Made by a program: the position numbers and the translations under genes. A model generated the notes under the pieces. That model saw nothing but the letters and a program-made list of their open reading frames with translations, was not told the DNA's origin and ran no database searches. Positions 33,001 to 40,858 of a DNA stretch of 64,000 nt are shown piece by piece (the stretch's first letter is position 1; each line of letters starts with the position of its first letter). Origin of the DNA: Corynebacterium aquilae DSM 44791 (lineage in GTDB: Bacteria; Actinomycetota; Actinomycetes; Mycobacteriales; Mycobacteriaceae); the NCBI RefSeq assembly GCF_001941445.1, contig NZ_CP009245.1, forward strand, positions 891,992 through 955,991, in the 5' to 3' direction.

Positions 33001-33286
33001 CCATGCCGTCGCCGACGATGAGGATCACGTTTTTAGCGCGCTTGTCGCTGCGCTGTGGTCCTTGGGGTCCGTATTGGGCGCAGTCGCCGGGGCGGGGTGC
33101 GCGGACGGTGCCGTCGGGGTTTTTGGTGTTGCAGCTTTCGGGGCCGTTGTAGCCGATGCCGTCGAGCATGGTGGGTTTGTCGGCGGCGTGGGTGGGCGGC
33201 AGGGTGGCTGCGATCAGTAGGGCGCAGGTGCTCAGGGCGGTGGTTGCTGCCCAGCTGCGTTTTTTGGCGCGATGCGGCGCGGTCAT
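30095..33286 (-). CDS. Membrane-anchored tandem alkaline phosphatase (two PhoA domains)
   Basis: A 1063-residue exported protein containing two complete copies of the E. coli PhoA-type fold. Signal peptide 1-35, domain 1 from about 82 to 540, domain 2 from about 578 to 1003, a Thr/Ser-poor linker, a membrane helix near 1030-1052 and a basic tail RKEREK. Both copies keep the catalytic serine motif TDSAASAT, the arginine in RKCYGP, the metal ligands GDG, VESASIDK followed by HxxD, TADHAH, and the final H(T/N)G(S/A)QLRVAA histidine. Each is preceded by a short PGDCAQ(Y/F)G module. So both look active. Start ATG 33286 follows GAGAGG; an earlier ATG at 33304 lacks it. Expected to release phosphate from monoesters outside the cell; a Pho-box-like repeat lies upstream. 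Confidence 0.93.
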   Translation of the reverse strand: MTAPHRAKKRSWAATTALSTCALLIAATLPPTHAADKPTMLDGIGYNGPESCNTKNPDGTVRAPRPGDCAQYGPQGPQRSDKRAKNVILIVGDGMGQQEITMARNYLHGAAGRFDGLDNLTSTGTYTHHSIDRDGSFNYVTDSAASATAWTTGTKTFNGAIGVDLDGKPLENLLEKAKKAGMRTGNVTTSEVQDATPAALVAHVTNRKCYGPEEEKNSESCQGESFQDQYRNHGGLGSISEQLVDTRPDLVLGGGKAAFEQTVSHSGPGKQPFLDNPANWEAGKTVLENAKANGYQVVTDKQGLDAITKADQDAPVLGLFHDKNMTTRFAPSKAVPGGSQDKPTECTTQDIGNEPELVDMANKAIDLLNDPTSDKGFFLQVESASIDKRSHAADSCGAIGEVERLNEVVKAAMDFAKKDGNTLVAVTADHAHSTQIVYDATDSVSATTRLKTADGLGMTLGYGTIPVDEVVNNPKASQQHNGSQLRVAAFGPGEENVVGQTDQTDLFFTLANSLGINDIPAGEGFATIPDNAKTAAIHDGAAPQDLSNTCYGADTPGPGDCAQFGKKGPLAGTDAAKEKAKNVILFIGDGTGDSELTSARNYLYGANGRFPGIDALPYTGSYTTFALNPDGSGPEYVTDSAASATGWATGTKSYNGAIGVDVAGNPVPNLIELAKAKGLKTGNVTTSEIQDATPAAVGAHALHRKCYGPNQEENSDKCQGPEFDGQWRENGGLGSISEQLIDTRADVTMGGGAKYMNQEVKVDGPWAGHQWTKGVSVLDNAKNQGFNVVTNRDELDAVAQADQDAPVLGLFSEKNLPRLFEQSIPTVTGAKEDAKSCNLNPERGKDVPTLADMTKKSLDLLQNDEGFFLQVESASIDKADHDADICGQIGEAYQLDQAVQAAREWVEKTGEPTLIVLTADHAHTSQLTANGKLTAGRTTKLTTVDGDDMTVNYATAKSNDDDVALGGQTHTGAQLRVAAEGPGAQAVVGQLDQTDIHYVLANSLDLYKDNPKIDLSSKLGQTQAAPASTQSRWWLVGVGVLVLVVVAAAAYFASRKEREKIGG

Positions 33287-33349
33287 AAAAAGCCTCTCGT
33301 ACACATTTTTTGGCGTGGGAAAAACTGTTTGTCGCTTTTTCCGTGAGCC

Positions 33350-33427
33350 AGTGTATGAGTGCCAATGGCTGTCTTTAAGGGGTTGGTTGGGAACTTTTTA
33401 TGAAGGATTTGTTAATGGTTGTTGAAC
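33350..33427 (-). promoter_or_regulatory. Candidate Pho box and promoter of the tandem phosphatase
   Basis: On the minus strand, four TTCAAC/TTAACA/TTCATA/TTCCCA hexamers start exactly 11 bases apart (33426, 33415, 33404, 33393). This is the layout of binding sites for PhoB/PhoP-type phosphate regulators. TACACT (33355-33350) is a possible -10 about 35 bases downstream. Confidence 0.5.
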
Positions 33428-33429
33428 TG

Positions 33430-34100
33430 TATCTGGCGTTTGTGATTGCGGTTTTGTGCGATATTTTGTGCCCTCTTTAATGGGTTCACTCCCAGGGTGG
33501 GGGAGAAGCCTGCATATCGCCCTTCCCGCATCAGCACAGTTCAAAGGGGGAGGCGGTGGTCAACTTCGTTTTGCCGGCCCATGCTGAATCTGCTTGCGGT
33601 GGGTGTGCTTAAGTGTTTATGGCGGGTAAAAATGTGGGGTTTTTCTTTTTGGGTGCTGTGCCTTTTGTGGGGGTGGAAAAGAATGTCAAATAACTTTTGG
33701 ATTTTGTGCGGGGATTTTTCTCGCATTTCGGGGATGTCGAGTTTTGGGATTTTCCGGCCCGGGTGCATGAGCGGAAACTAAATGAAATAAAATATCAAAA
33801 AGGGATCTGTTAGATCACGACCCAGCCAACTTCGCCGCCGCCGGCGGCCGCCCGCCCCCACCTGCCGACGCCTTGCGAAACCCCACCCGCGGATGAAGAT
33901 TTGTAACACGTGCCCCACCCGTCACGACTTATCGTGCAACGGGTCACCATTGCCGTTTTTAATGCGTTGTTTACGCCAAAAAATGTCTACGATAACCCGT
34001 TGATACCACGCGATCATCGCGCTGGTTGTGGCTTGCACCCCCGGCCTTGGCGGGGCGGATGCGGCGCCCCCACAAACCCTTTTCTGTATCTGTTTTCCCT
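33430..34100. other. Long gene-free stretch
   Basis: About 680 bases without a supported gene. The left part (33430-33800) is rich in G and T, with several T-runs; then a GC-rich patch (33838-33860) and an imperfect inverted repeat around 33908-33945 (ACCCGTCACGA against TCGTGCAACGGGT). TACGAT at 33988-33993 could be the -10 of the next gene. It may be relic coding DNA, but I cannot assign a source. Confidence 0.4.
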
Positions 34101-34113
34101 GAGGAGAATTCAC

Positions 34114-34731
34114 ATGGCTTTGAAGCGTCGTATTGCTGCGACTGTTAGTCTCGCACTCGCGGTCAGCGTGATGCCCGCAGTGTCTGCGCACGCGCAGGAC
34201 ACCGCCACCACCGACACCGCCGCCACCGCACCGGCTGCCACCGATCAGGCTGGCCAGTCCGGCGATTCCGCTGAGGGCAGCAAGGATTCCGCTTCGACCA
34301 CCGACACCGCGGATGCCGGCACTCAGACTGGCGCCGATGCCCCCGCCGAGGGCAACACCGGGGTTGCCGAGGACACTGCGACCACTCCCGCCAAGGAAAA
34401 CACCGAGGCTGCTGAGACCACTCCCGCCAAGGAGGATGGCTCCAAGGAGTCCACCGGCACCACCCCGGCCACCAACACCACTGAGCAGCCCGCCCCGGGC
34501 ACTGGCACCACCCCGGGTGACAACAACAACGGCACCCACCGTCCCACCACCGGCGAGCTGTCCTCCTGGGCAACCGGCTCCGTGAGCGGCTGGGGCGGCC
34601 TGGTGTTCTTCTCCGTCTCCAGTGTCGTCATCCTGATCGCCATGGTGTCTGTCATGGTCGCTGAGCTTCTGCACCTGCCGCTGCCCTTCGGCCTGAAGTC
34701 CCCGCAGCCGCCGGCAATCAACCACCGCTAA
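34114..34731 (+). CDS. Secreted Thr/Ala-rich membrane-anchored protein
   Basis: A 205-residue protein of unknown function. A signal peptide (MALKRRIAATVSLALAVSV, cleaved after AHA near 27) is followed by about 110 residues of low complexity made of Asp/Thr/Ala/Glu/Pro with repeats such as TTPAKENTEAAETTPAKEDG. A single membrane helix follows near 160-180, then a short LPLPFGLKSPQPP tail. The low-complexity part is likely extended outside the membrane, possibly glycosylated; no catalytic motif. ATG 34114 has a fine ribosome site GAGGAGA (34101-34107). It is monocistronic and ends at a strong terminator. Confidence 0.75.
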   Translation: MALKRRIAATVSLALAVSVMPAVSAHAQDTATTDTAATAPAATDQAGQSGDSAEGSKDSASTTDTADAGTQTGADAPAEGNTGVAEDTATTPAKENTEAAETTPAKEDGSKESTGTTPATNTTEQPAPGTGTTPGDNNNGTHRPTTGELSSWATGSVSGWGGLVFFSVSSVVILIAMVSVMVAELLHLPLPFGLKSPQPPAINHR

Positions 34732-34745
34732 AGCGGAATTCTTTC

Positions 34746-34777
34746 AAAAGCCCACGCATTGATGCGTGGGCTTTTTT
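34746..34777 (+). terminator. Strong intrinsic terminator
   Basis: AAAAGCCCACGCAT and the mirrored ATGCGTGGGCTTTTTT form a near-perfect hairpin at 34746-34777 with a six-T run. Confidence 0.93.
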
Positions 34778-34820
34778 CGTGTGTTGGGCCACTTGCTTTG
34801 GAAGATATGACCCAAACCAC

Positions 34821-34870
34821 TTGACGGCATTTTGGAGCTACGTTAGTCTGCGGGTGTGCAAACGTTTGCA
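34821..34870 (+). promoter_or_regulatory. Promoter and palindromic operator of the ribose operon
   Basis: TTGACG (34821-34826), a 17-base spacer and TAGTCT (34844-34849) form a good promoter. The perfect 14-bp palindrome TGCAAACGTTTGCA (34857-34870) covers the expected start site and is a textbook LacI/GalR-family operator, so RbsR probably represses its own operon. Confidence 0.8.
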
Positions 34871-34906
34871 CCAGATTGTGAAGTCAGTTGGAAGTGAGGT
34901 GAGCTG

Positions 34907-35932
34907 ATGCGCTCCGCCACATTAAGAGATGTCGCCCAGGCGTGTGGCATTTCAATTTCAACTGTCAGCCGAGCCCTTGCCGGCCACCCCAAGATCTCCG
35001 AAGAGACCAAAACACGGGTCGAAACGGTCGCGAAACGACTCAACTATCGCCCAAATCGTCAAGCACAAGCATTGCGGGGATCGGCTACTCAAGCCATAGG
35101 TTTGATTGTTCCGGGCGTGGGAAATCAGTACTTTGCGTCGCTTGCTGATGTGATTCAAAAGCAGGCTGCAAAAAACGGGCTAAGCCTGATCATGGCTAGT
35201 TCCGATGATGATCCAGAACGGTTGAAAGAAGCCCTGGACATCATGATTAACCAAAGGATCGACGGTCTCATTGTCGTTCCGCATATTGGAACTGAAGAAG
35301 TTCTACAGCAACTCGAAAAAGATGGAACTCCAGTTGTCTTGGTAGACCGTCGATTCGAAGAATACGACGCGTCCCAAAGCGTTTCACTGGCCTACGTTGA
35401 TTCGGATCCCGAACCCGGAATATTTGAGGCAGTCAAACTACTGGCAAAAAACGGGCGAAAGGTTGGCTATCTAGCCGGCCCTCAAGACACATCTACCGGT
35501 ATTCGGCGGCTTCAAGCTTTCAACAAAGCATGTTCCTCGTTGGGAGTCACAGGTGAAACCTACAACGGCGGATACGAGGAGGAGCAGGGCTTTCAAGGCG
35601 CAGGGATACTCCTGGATCGCGGATGCACGAACCTTCTGGCAGGGGACTCGATGATGACCGTGGGTGCCCTCAGAAAAATTCTGGCTGAAGAACTCCAGCT
35701 CGGAAAAGACATCTGCTTGGTAGGGTTTGACGATTTTCCAGTCTTTGAACTCCAAGAAACCCCCATCACGATCATCGATCAAGACGTTCGGCAAATGGGT
35801 AAACATGCCTTTTCGCTCCTTTACGAAAAGATGTCCAGCGTTCAAAACCATCAAAGCATCGAACAAAAACATCAAAGTCTTCCAACAAAACTAGTTTTGC
35901 GGGCATCTACTCCAATGGAGGTGGAGAAATGA
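34907..35932 (+). CDS. rbsR: Ribose operon repressor, LacI family
   Basis: A 341-residue LacI-type regulator: N-terminal HTH TLRDVAQACGISISTVSRAL (residues 5-24), hinge near 45-60 and a periplasmic-binding-like effector domain. Expected to leave the operator at 34857-34870 when ribose or a derivative is present. ATG 34907 has a GAGG about six bases upstream. The stop overlaps the rbsA start (ATGA). Codons here are visibly richer in A/T than in the housekeeping genes, as in the whole rbs block. Confidence 0.93.
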   Translation: MRSATLRDVAQACGISISTVSRALAGHPKISEETKTRVETVAKRLNYRPNRQAQALRGSATQAIGLIVPGVGNQYFASLADVIQKQAAKNGLSLIMASSDDDPERLKEALDIMINQRIDGLIVVPHIGTEEVLQQLEKDGTPVVLVDRRFEEYDASQSVSLAYVDSDPEPGIFEAVKLLAKNGRKVGYLAGPQDTSTGIRRLQAFNKACSSLGVTGETYNGGYEEEQGFQGAGILLDRGCTNLLAGDSMMTVGALRKILAEELQLGKDICLVGFDDFPVFELQETPITIIDQDVRQMGKHAFSLLYEKMSSVQNHQSIEQKHQSLPTKLVLRASTPMEVEK

Positions 35933-37482
35933 GCGAAGCTCAAACTGTGGTCTCGCTAGAGTCCGTGAGTAAATCCTTCGGCCCCGTCAACGTGATCGAC
36001 CGAGTCGATCTCCACGTTCGAGCAGGCCAGGTCCATGCGCTACTAGGAGAAAATGGCGCTGGAAAGTCAACGCTGATCAAAATGATTTCCGGCGTGCACC
36101 AGCCCGATTCGGGAACCATCACAGTCGACGGCAAGGTCACTGAGATTCCTAATACCAAGGCCGCTGAAGCCCTAGGCATTGCCACGATCCACCAGGAACT
36201 CAACCTCGTTCCCACGATGAGTGTTGCCGAGAACCTGTTGCTTGGGCGCACACCTTCCCGTTGGGGACTGGTGAACCGTAAACACATGCAGAGCATGGCC
36301 AAAGCGGCCCTGGATCTCATTGGAGTTGACGTCGACCTAGATGACACAGTCGGAAGCCTTGGTATCGCCCGGCAACAGTTGGTCGAAATTGCAAAAGCCC
36401 TCACGATGAATGCTCGCGTTCTCATTCTTGATGAACCGACGGCCGCATTGACGGGCGCCGAAATCGACAACCTGTTCAAGGTCATCGAAGACCTCAAAGA
36501 AAAAGGTGTCGGGATGGTCTTTATCTCCCACCACCTGGACGAGATCGCTCGAATTGCCGATACCGTGTCCGTGCTTCGTGACGGTCAATTCATTGCCGAA
36601 GTACCGGCAACAACCTCTGAAAAAGAACTCGTTCGGTTGATGGTAGGTCGAGATATCGATGACCAATTCCCGCGTGTGCGACCTGAAGAAAGCTCGTCCA
36701 CCCCGCTTCTAGAAGTCAAAGGGCTTACTCGAAAAGGCGCGTTTAGCGATGTGTCCTTCGACGTTTTCCCTGGGGAGGTCCTCGGTATCGCCGGCCTGGT
36801 TGGGGCTGGTCGCACCGAAGTTATCCGTGCTATCGCCGGCGCCGACAAAACAGATTCTGGAACAGTGCACGTGCGGGGCAAAAAGGTCACGAACGGCAGC
36901 ATCAAGGACTCCATCCGATCCGGAATTGGTCACGTTCCAGAGGACCGAAAGTCCCAAGGACTTATCCTCGACGCCCCGGTGTCGGAAAACCTGGGGCTAG
37001 CGACGCTGAGTAGTACAGCCAGGTTCGGTATCGCAGACCGTCGCGGACAAAAGCGTCGCGGCGAAGAAGTAGCTGAAAAACTCCGGATCCGAATGGCCAG
37101 TATCAATTCCCTGGTGCGAAATCTCTCCGGCGGTAATCAGCAAAAAGTGGTCTTCGGGCGCTGGGTGCTAGCTGGCTCTGAAGTGCTCTTGCTGGACGAA
37201 CCCACTCGTGGCGTCGACGTCGGCGCAAAAGTCGAAATCTACAACATCATCAACGAAGTCACCGCCCGCGGAGGAGCCGTGGTCATGGTGTCTAGTGATC
37301 TCCCTGAAGTTCTCGGAATGTCGGACAGACTGCTGGTCATGTCCAACGGCCGCGTGACTGGAGAACTAGACCCCCACGTTGCTTCGCAAGATGACGTCAT
37401 GCATTTAGCAGTCTCGAATGTGGATTCTGCGGTTGAAGAATCATCGCTCGAAAGCAATGCAGTAAGCAGGAAGGACAACTGA
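35929..37482 (+). CDS. rbsA: Ribose ABC transporter, ATP-binding protein
   Basis: A 517-residue double ABC ATPase that energises ribose import with RbsB and RbsC. The first half has Walker A GENGAGKST near residue 40 and LDEPTAALTGAE near 168. The second has the degenerate Walker A GLVGAGRTE typical of the sugar family, signature LSGGNQQK near 400 and LDEPTRGVDVGAK near 420. It overlaps rbsR by four bases and precedes rbsC by two, showing tight translational coupling. Confidence 0.96.
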   Translation: MSEAQTVVSLESVSKSFGPVNVIDRVDLHVRAGQVHALLGENGAGKSTLIKMISGVHQPDSGTITVDGKVTEIPNTKAAEALGIATIHQELNLVPTMSVAENLLLGRTPSRWGLVNRKHMQSMAKAALDLIGVDVDLDDTVGSLGIARQQLVEIAKALTMNARVLILDEPTAALTGAEIDNLFKVIEDLKEKGVGMVFISHHLDEIARIADTVSVLRDGQFIAEVPATTSEKELVRLMVGRDIDDQFPRVRPEESSSTPLLEVKGLTRKGAFSDVSFDVFPGEVLGIAGLVGAGRTEVIRAIAGADKTDSGTVHVRGKKVTNGSIKDSIRSGIGHVPEDRKSQGLILDAPVSENLGLATLSSTARFGIADRRGQKRRGEEVAEKLRIRMASINSLVRNLSGGNQQKVVFGRWVLAGSEVLLLDEPTRGVDVGAKVEIYNIINEVTARGGAVVMVSSDLPEVLGMSDRLLVMSNGRVTGELDPHVASQDDVMHLAVSNVDSAVEESSLESNAVSRKDN

Positions 37483-37484
37483 AG

Positions 37485-38456
37485 ATGACACAGCAGAAAG
37501 TTAAAACTCCGAGAAAAATTGGTCCAGTCGTCGACTGGCTTATGAACAACGGTGCTCTCGTAGGGCTCGTCGTTCTGTGCGTTGCGCTGTTCATCGCCAC
37601 ACCACACTTCCTCACGGTTCAGAACCTGCTCAACGTGGGTATTCAAGCCGCCACGGTTGCGATTCTCGCGTTTGGCATGACCTTTGTCATTGTGACTGCA
37701 GGTATTGACCTCTCCGTTGGTTCAGTGGCTGCATTCGCGGCGATGGTATCCGCATACTCGTTTAGCGAACTGGGGCTTCCTGGTTGGCTGACCGTCATCG
37801 TCGGCTTGGGCATCGGCCTGTTGGCTGGCTTGTTGTCGGGTCTTTCCATTGCCTATGGAAAGCTCCCAGCCTTCATCGCTACCTTGGCGATGATGTCCAT
37901 TGCCCGTGGTGCCACGCTGGTGCTTTCTCAGGGCTCCCCGATCCCTAGCGCTCCTGCGGTGAACTGGATGGGTTCCACCAAGGCGGGAGTTCCGGTGCCA
38001 ATTCTGATGATGGTGCTCGCGGGGCTGGTGTGCTGGTTCATTCTGAGTCGCACCGTAATTGGCCGATCCATGTATGCCATTGGTGGAAATGAGGAGGCTG
38101 CACGACTGTCTGGCCTGCCAGTGAAGAAGATCCTTGTCGTGGTCTATGGCCTGTCGGGCATTTTCGCTGGCCTTGCGGGCCTGGTCATGACTGGCCGACT
38201 TTCTTCCGCGCAGCCGCAAGCCGCCGTCGGGTACGAGCTTGATGCAATCGCTGCGGTGGTTATCGGCGGTGCCTCACTTGCCGGTGGCTCCGGTAAAGCA
38301 ACTGGAACGCTTATCGGCGCAATCCTTCTGGCCGTGATCCGAAACGGCCTCAACCTCATGAACGTCTCAAGCTTCTGGCAACAGATTGTCATCGGCTGTG
38401 TCATCGCACTAGCCGTCGGCTTTGACGTCATTCGAAACAAGACTGAAAGGGCATAA
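37485..38456 (+). CDS. rbsC: Ribose ABC transporter, permease
   Basis: A 323-residue permease with eight to ten hydrophobic helices. Family motifs are GMTFVIVTAGIDLSVGSVAA near residues 65-84 and GGNEEAARLSGLPVKK near 200, the cytoplasmic loop that contacts the ATPase, plus VVIGGASLAGGSG near 262. ATG 37485 is two bases behind the rbsA stop with GGA-rich sequence upstream. It pairs with RbsA and RbsB for ribose import. Confidence 0.96.
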   Translation: MTQQKVKTPRKIGPVVDWLMNNGALVGLVVLCVALFIATPHFLTVQNLLNVGIQAATVAILAFGMTFVIVTAGIDLSVGSVAAFAAMVSAYSFSELGLPGWLTVIVGLGIGLLAGLLSGLSIAYGKLPAFIATLAMMSIARGATLVLSQGSPIPSAPAVNWMGSTKAGVPVPILMMVLAGLVCWFILSRTVIGRSMYAIGGNEEAARLSGLPVKKILVVVYGLSGIFAGLAGLVMTGRLSSAQPQAAVGYELDAIAAVVIGGASLAGGSGKATGTLIGAILLAVIRNGLNLMNVSSFWQQIVIGCVIALAVGFDVIRNKTERA

Positions 38457-38458
38457 CA

Positions 38459-39406
38459 ATGCGCTCATTTACCAAAAAGACTCTGGCTGTTGCATCTGCT
38501 GCCATGCTGACCCTGGGTGTAACTGCATGCAACCGCGAATCTTCCGATGATGCCTCCGGCGGCGCCGCTGGCTCGAACGTCACTTTGGCGCTGTCGACCC
38601 AAACCAACCCGTTCTTCGTGCAGCTGCGTGATGGCGCTCAAGATAAGGCCAAGGAACTCGGTCTCAACCTGAACATCCAGGATGCTTCCGACGACCCGGC
38701 AACGCAGGTCAACCAGCTGAACAACGCCATCACCTCTGGCGCGAAGGTTGTCATTGTCAACCCGACTGACTCGGACGCGGTGGTTCCCGCCGTGGAAGCG
38801 TTGAACAACGCGAACATTCCTGTTGTTGCAGTAGACCGCAGCGCAAATGGTGGGGACGTCGCTTCCTTCGTTGCATCGGACAACGTTGCTGGTGGAAAGC
38901 AGGCAGCTGACGCGTTGGCAAAGTCCATCGGCGAGCAAGGCGAGGTTCTGGTGCTGCAGGGCATCACTGGTTCTTCCGCTTCCCGAGACCGCGGTAAAGG
39001 CTTTAACGAAGGAATCGCCAACTACCCGGGCATCAAGGTGGTTGCCTCCCAGACCGCAGGCTTCGACCGCACTCAAGGCCTCAACGTCGCCACCAACCTG
39101 CTGCAGGCGCACCCGAATGTGAAGGCCATCTTCGCTGAGAACGACGAAATGGCACTCGGCGCCCTGGAAGCTCTCGGTGCTCGTGCCGGCAAGGACGTCA
39201 TGGTCGTTGGCTTCGACGGAACCAGCGATGGACTCAAGGCCGTTCAGGATGGCCGCATGGTTGCAACCATCGCCCAGCAGCCGGGCGAGCTAGGCGCTAA
39301 GGCTGTCGAGCAGGCAGCCAAGCTCGCCAAGGGCGAGGAAGCTGAAAAGGAAGTTCCCGTCGAGGTTGTGACGGTGACGAAGGAAAACGTCGCCGACTTC
39401 GAGTAA
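38459..39406 (+). CDS. rbsB: Ribose ABC transporter, substrate-binding lipoprotein
   Basis: A 315-residue periplasmic-binding-fold lipoprotein. The signal peptide ends in a lipobox LGVTAC with the lipidated C24. The mature part contains LSTQTNPFFVQLRDGA and DDPATQVNQLNNAI, typical for RbsB. It captures ribose at the outer face of the membrane and hands it to RbsC. It is two bases behind rbsC. Confidence 0.96.
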   Translation: MRSFTKKTLAVASAAMLTLGVTACNRESSDDASGGAAGSNVTLALSTQTNPFFVQLRDGAQDKAKELGLNLNIQDASDDPATQVNQLNNAITSGAKVVIVNPTDSDAVVPAVEALNNANIPVVAVDRSANGGDVASFVASDNVAGGKQAADALAKSIGEQGEVLVLQGITGSSASRDRGKGFNEGIANYPGIKVVASQTAGFDRTQGLNVATNLLQAHPNVKAIFAENDEMALGALEALGARAGKDVMVVGFDGTSDGLKAVQDGRMVATIAQQPGELGAKAVEQAAKLAKGEEAEKEVPVEVVTVTKENVADFE

Positions 39407-39433
39407 GAACTTCTTCTAGGAAAGGGCCCCTCC

Positions 39434-40390
39434 ATGGGTGCAGAAAGTTACGCAACAGCGTCGTTTGATGTGGCCGTGGTGGGGTCCATCAACGTTGATC
39501 AGGTGTTGCGCGTCGACCGTCATCCAACACCTGGTGAGACCGTGATGGGCAAGTCACTTAATCTCACCGCCGGTGGAAAAGGCGCCAATCAAGCGGTTGC
39601 TGCCGCTCTGCAAGGAGCCGCGGTGGTGTTTGTTGGTGCGTATGGCAATGACAGTTACCAAGACATCGCCTTGGAACACCTGCGTCACAGCGGAGTAGAT
39701 CTCGGCGGAACTAAGCAGGTTGATTCTGCTACCGGTTTCGCGGCCATTCAGGTCAGCGATGATGGGGAGAACTCGATCGTTGTATTTGCAGGTGCTAACG
39801 CCCATGTTGATGGCTTATTCGTTCAGGACCAGGCTGACGTAATTCGTCGTTCGAGCATTCTGCTCATGCAAGGTGAGATCCCCGCCGATGGTTTTAAAGA
39901 GGCCGTCGAGATTGCGTCGACTAGTCGCCGGCGCATCGTCGTGAATCTCGCGCCGGTGATCCCCGTCGATCACGCAGCGCTTCTCAAAGCGGATCCACTT
40001 ATCGCCAATCAGCATGAAGCCCGCTTGATTCTGTCGGAATACGGTGTTCGGGGGTCTGAAGATAGCGATTTTGACACCATCATCCAACAGTTGTGCAACG
40101 TTGGTTTTGCTTCCGTAGTTCTCACCTTGGGCGCCGATGGAGCGTTGGTTGCCGAAAAAGACGAGCGCGGGAACGTCAAGACCGAGGCTGTTGCCTCGCC
40201 ACGAGTTCACGCTGTTGACACCACTGGTGCTGGTGACGCCTTCGCCGGTGCGCTGGTGTCTCGCCTTGCGAAAGGGGACAGCCTTCAAGATGCAGCGAAA
40301 CATGCGGTCAGGGTCGGCGCCTATGCCGTTCAAAAAGCTGGTGCCCAAACGTCGTATCCCGATCTGTCGTCACAATTACCGAGTTTTTAG
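39434..40390 (+). CDS. rbsK: Ribokinase
   Basis: A 318-residue PfkB-family kinase converting ribose to ribose 5-phosphate with ATP. Signature 1 is GGKGANQAVAAAL near residue 46. Signature 2 is DTTGAGDAFAGAL near 262, including the catalytic aspartate GAGD. The N-terminal VVGSINVDQVLRVDRHPTPGE holds the sugar-binding residues. ATG 39434 follows AGGAAAGG. Position between rbsB and rbsD completes a full uptake-and-activation operon. Confidence 0.95.
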   Translation: MGAESYATASFDVAVVGSINVDQVLRVDRHPTPGETVMGKSLNLTAGGKGANQAVAAALQGAAVVFVGAYGNDSYQDIALEHLRHSGVDLGGTKQVDSATGFAAIQVSDDGENSIVVFAGANAHVDGLFVQDQADVIRRSSILLMQGEIPADGFKEAVEIASTSRRRIVVNLAPVIPVDHAALLKADPLIANQHEARLILSEYGVRGSEDSDFDTIIQQLCNVGFASVVLTLGADGALVAEKDERGNVKTEAVASPRVHAVDTTGAGDAFAGALVSRLAKGDSLQDAAKHAVRVGAYAVQKAGAQTSYPDLSSQLPSF

Positions 40391-40410
40391 CCTGATGTGG
40401 AGGTAGTGAA

Positions 40411-40797
40411 ATGAAGCGCAGCGGATTAACGAATCCCCAGCTTCTGCGCGCGATCGCCCAGCTGGGGCACACAGATACGTTCGCTATTGCGGACGCTGGA
40501 CTGCCAATTCCCAAAGATGTCGAGGTTGTCGACCTCAGCATCGATTTTGGTTTCCCCGAGTTCGTAGACGTAGCACAGAGAATATTGCCGTCAATCGTTG
40601 CTGAAAAAGCCGAGCTGGCACTCGAAGCTCCGGAGGGAGTTTTGCACGTCGTTAGCGACCAACTTCAAGACGCTGTGATCGAGCAGTGCTCACACGAAGA
40701 CCTTAAACGGAAACTTCGTGACGTAAAGTTTGTTGTTCGCACTGGATCAGTGACTCCCTATGCCAATGTGATCGTTCACAGTGGGGTGCCGTTCTAA
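40411..40797 (+). CDS. rbsD: D-ribose pyranase
   Basis: A 128-residue RbsD that interconverts pyranose and furanose forms of ribose so that ribokinase can use it. Conserved LGHTDTFAIADAGLPIPK (His and Asp near 20-30) and the C-terminal TPYANVIVHSGVPF match the family, and length is slightly shorter than the E. coli protein. GGAGG lies seven bases before ATG 40411. It is the last gene of the operon; the terminator at 40811 follows. Confidence 0.95.
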   Translation: MKRSGLTNPQLLRAIAQLGHTDTFAIADAGLPIPKDVEVVDLSIDFGFPEFVDVAQRILPSIVAEKAELALEAPEGVLHVVSDQLQDAVIEQCSHEDLKRKLRDVKFVVRTGSVTPYANVIVHSGVPF

Positions 40798-40810
40798 CAG
40801 GGGACACACA

Positions 40811-40858
40811 AGTAGTGAGGTGTTTCAGGTAGAGACCTGGGACACCTCATTACTTTTC
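40811..40858. terminator. Bidirectional terminator between rbsD and pth
   Basis: AGTAGTGAGGTGT (40811-40823) pairs with ACACCTCATTACT (40842-40854), with an inner CAGGT/ACCTG; TTTT follows. It overlaps the last codons of pth on the minus strand. Confidence 0.85.

Noticed and set aside
31109-33220. Long plus-strand open frame opposite the phosphatase gene
   Set aside because: Gly/Val-rich mirror of a high-GC gene; the minus strand has full-length PhoA homology.
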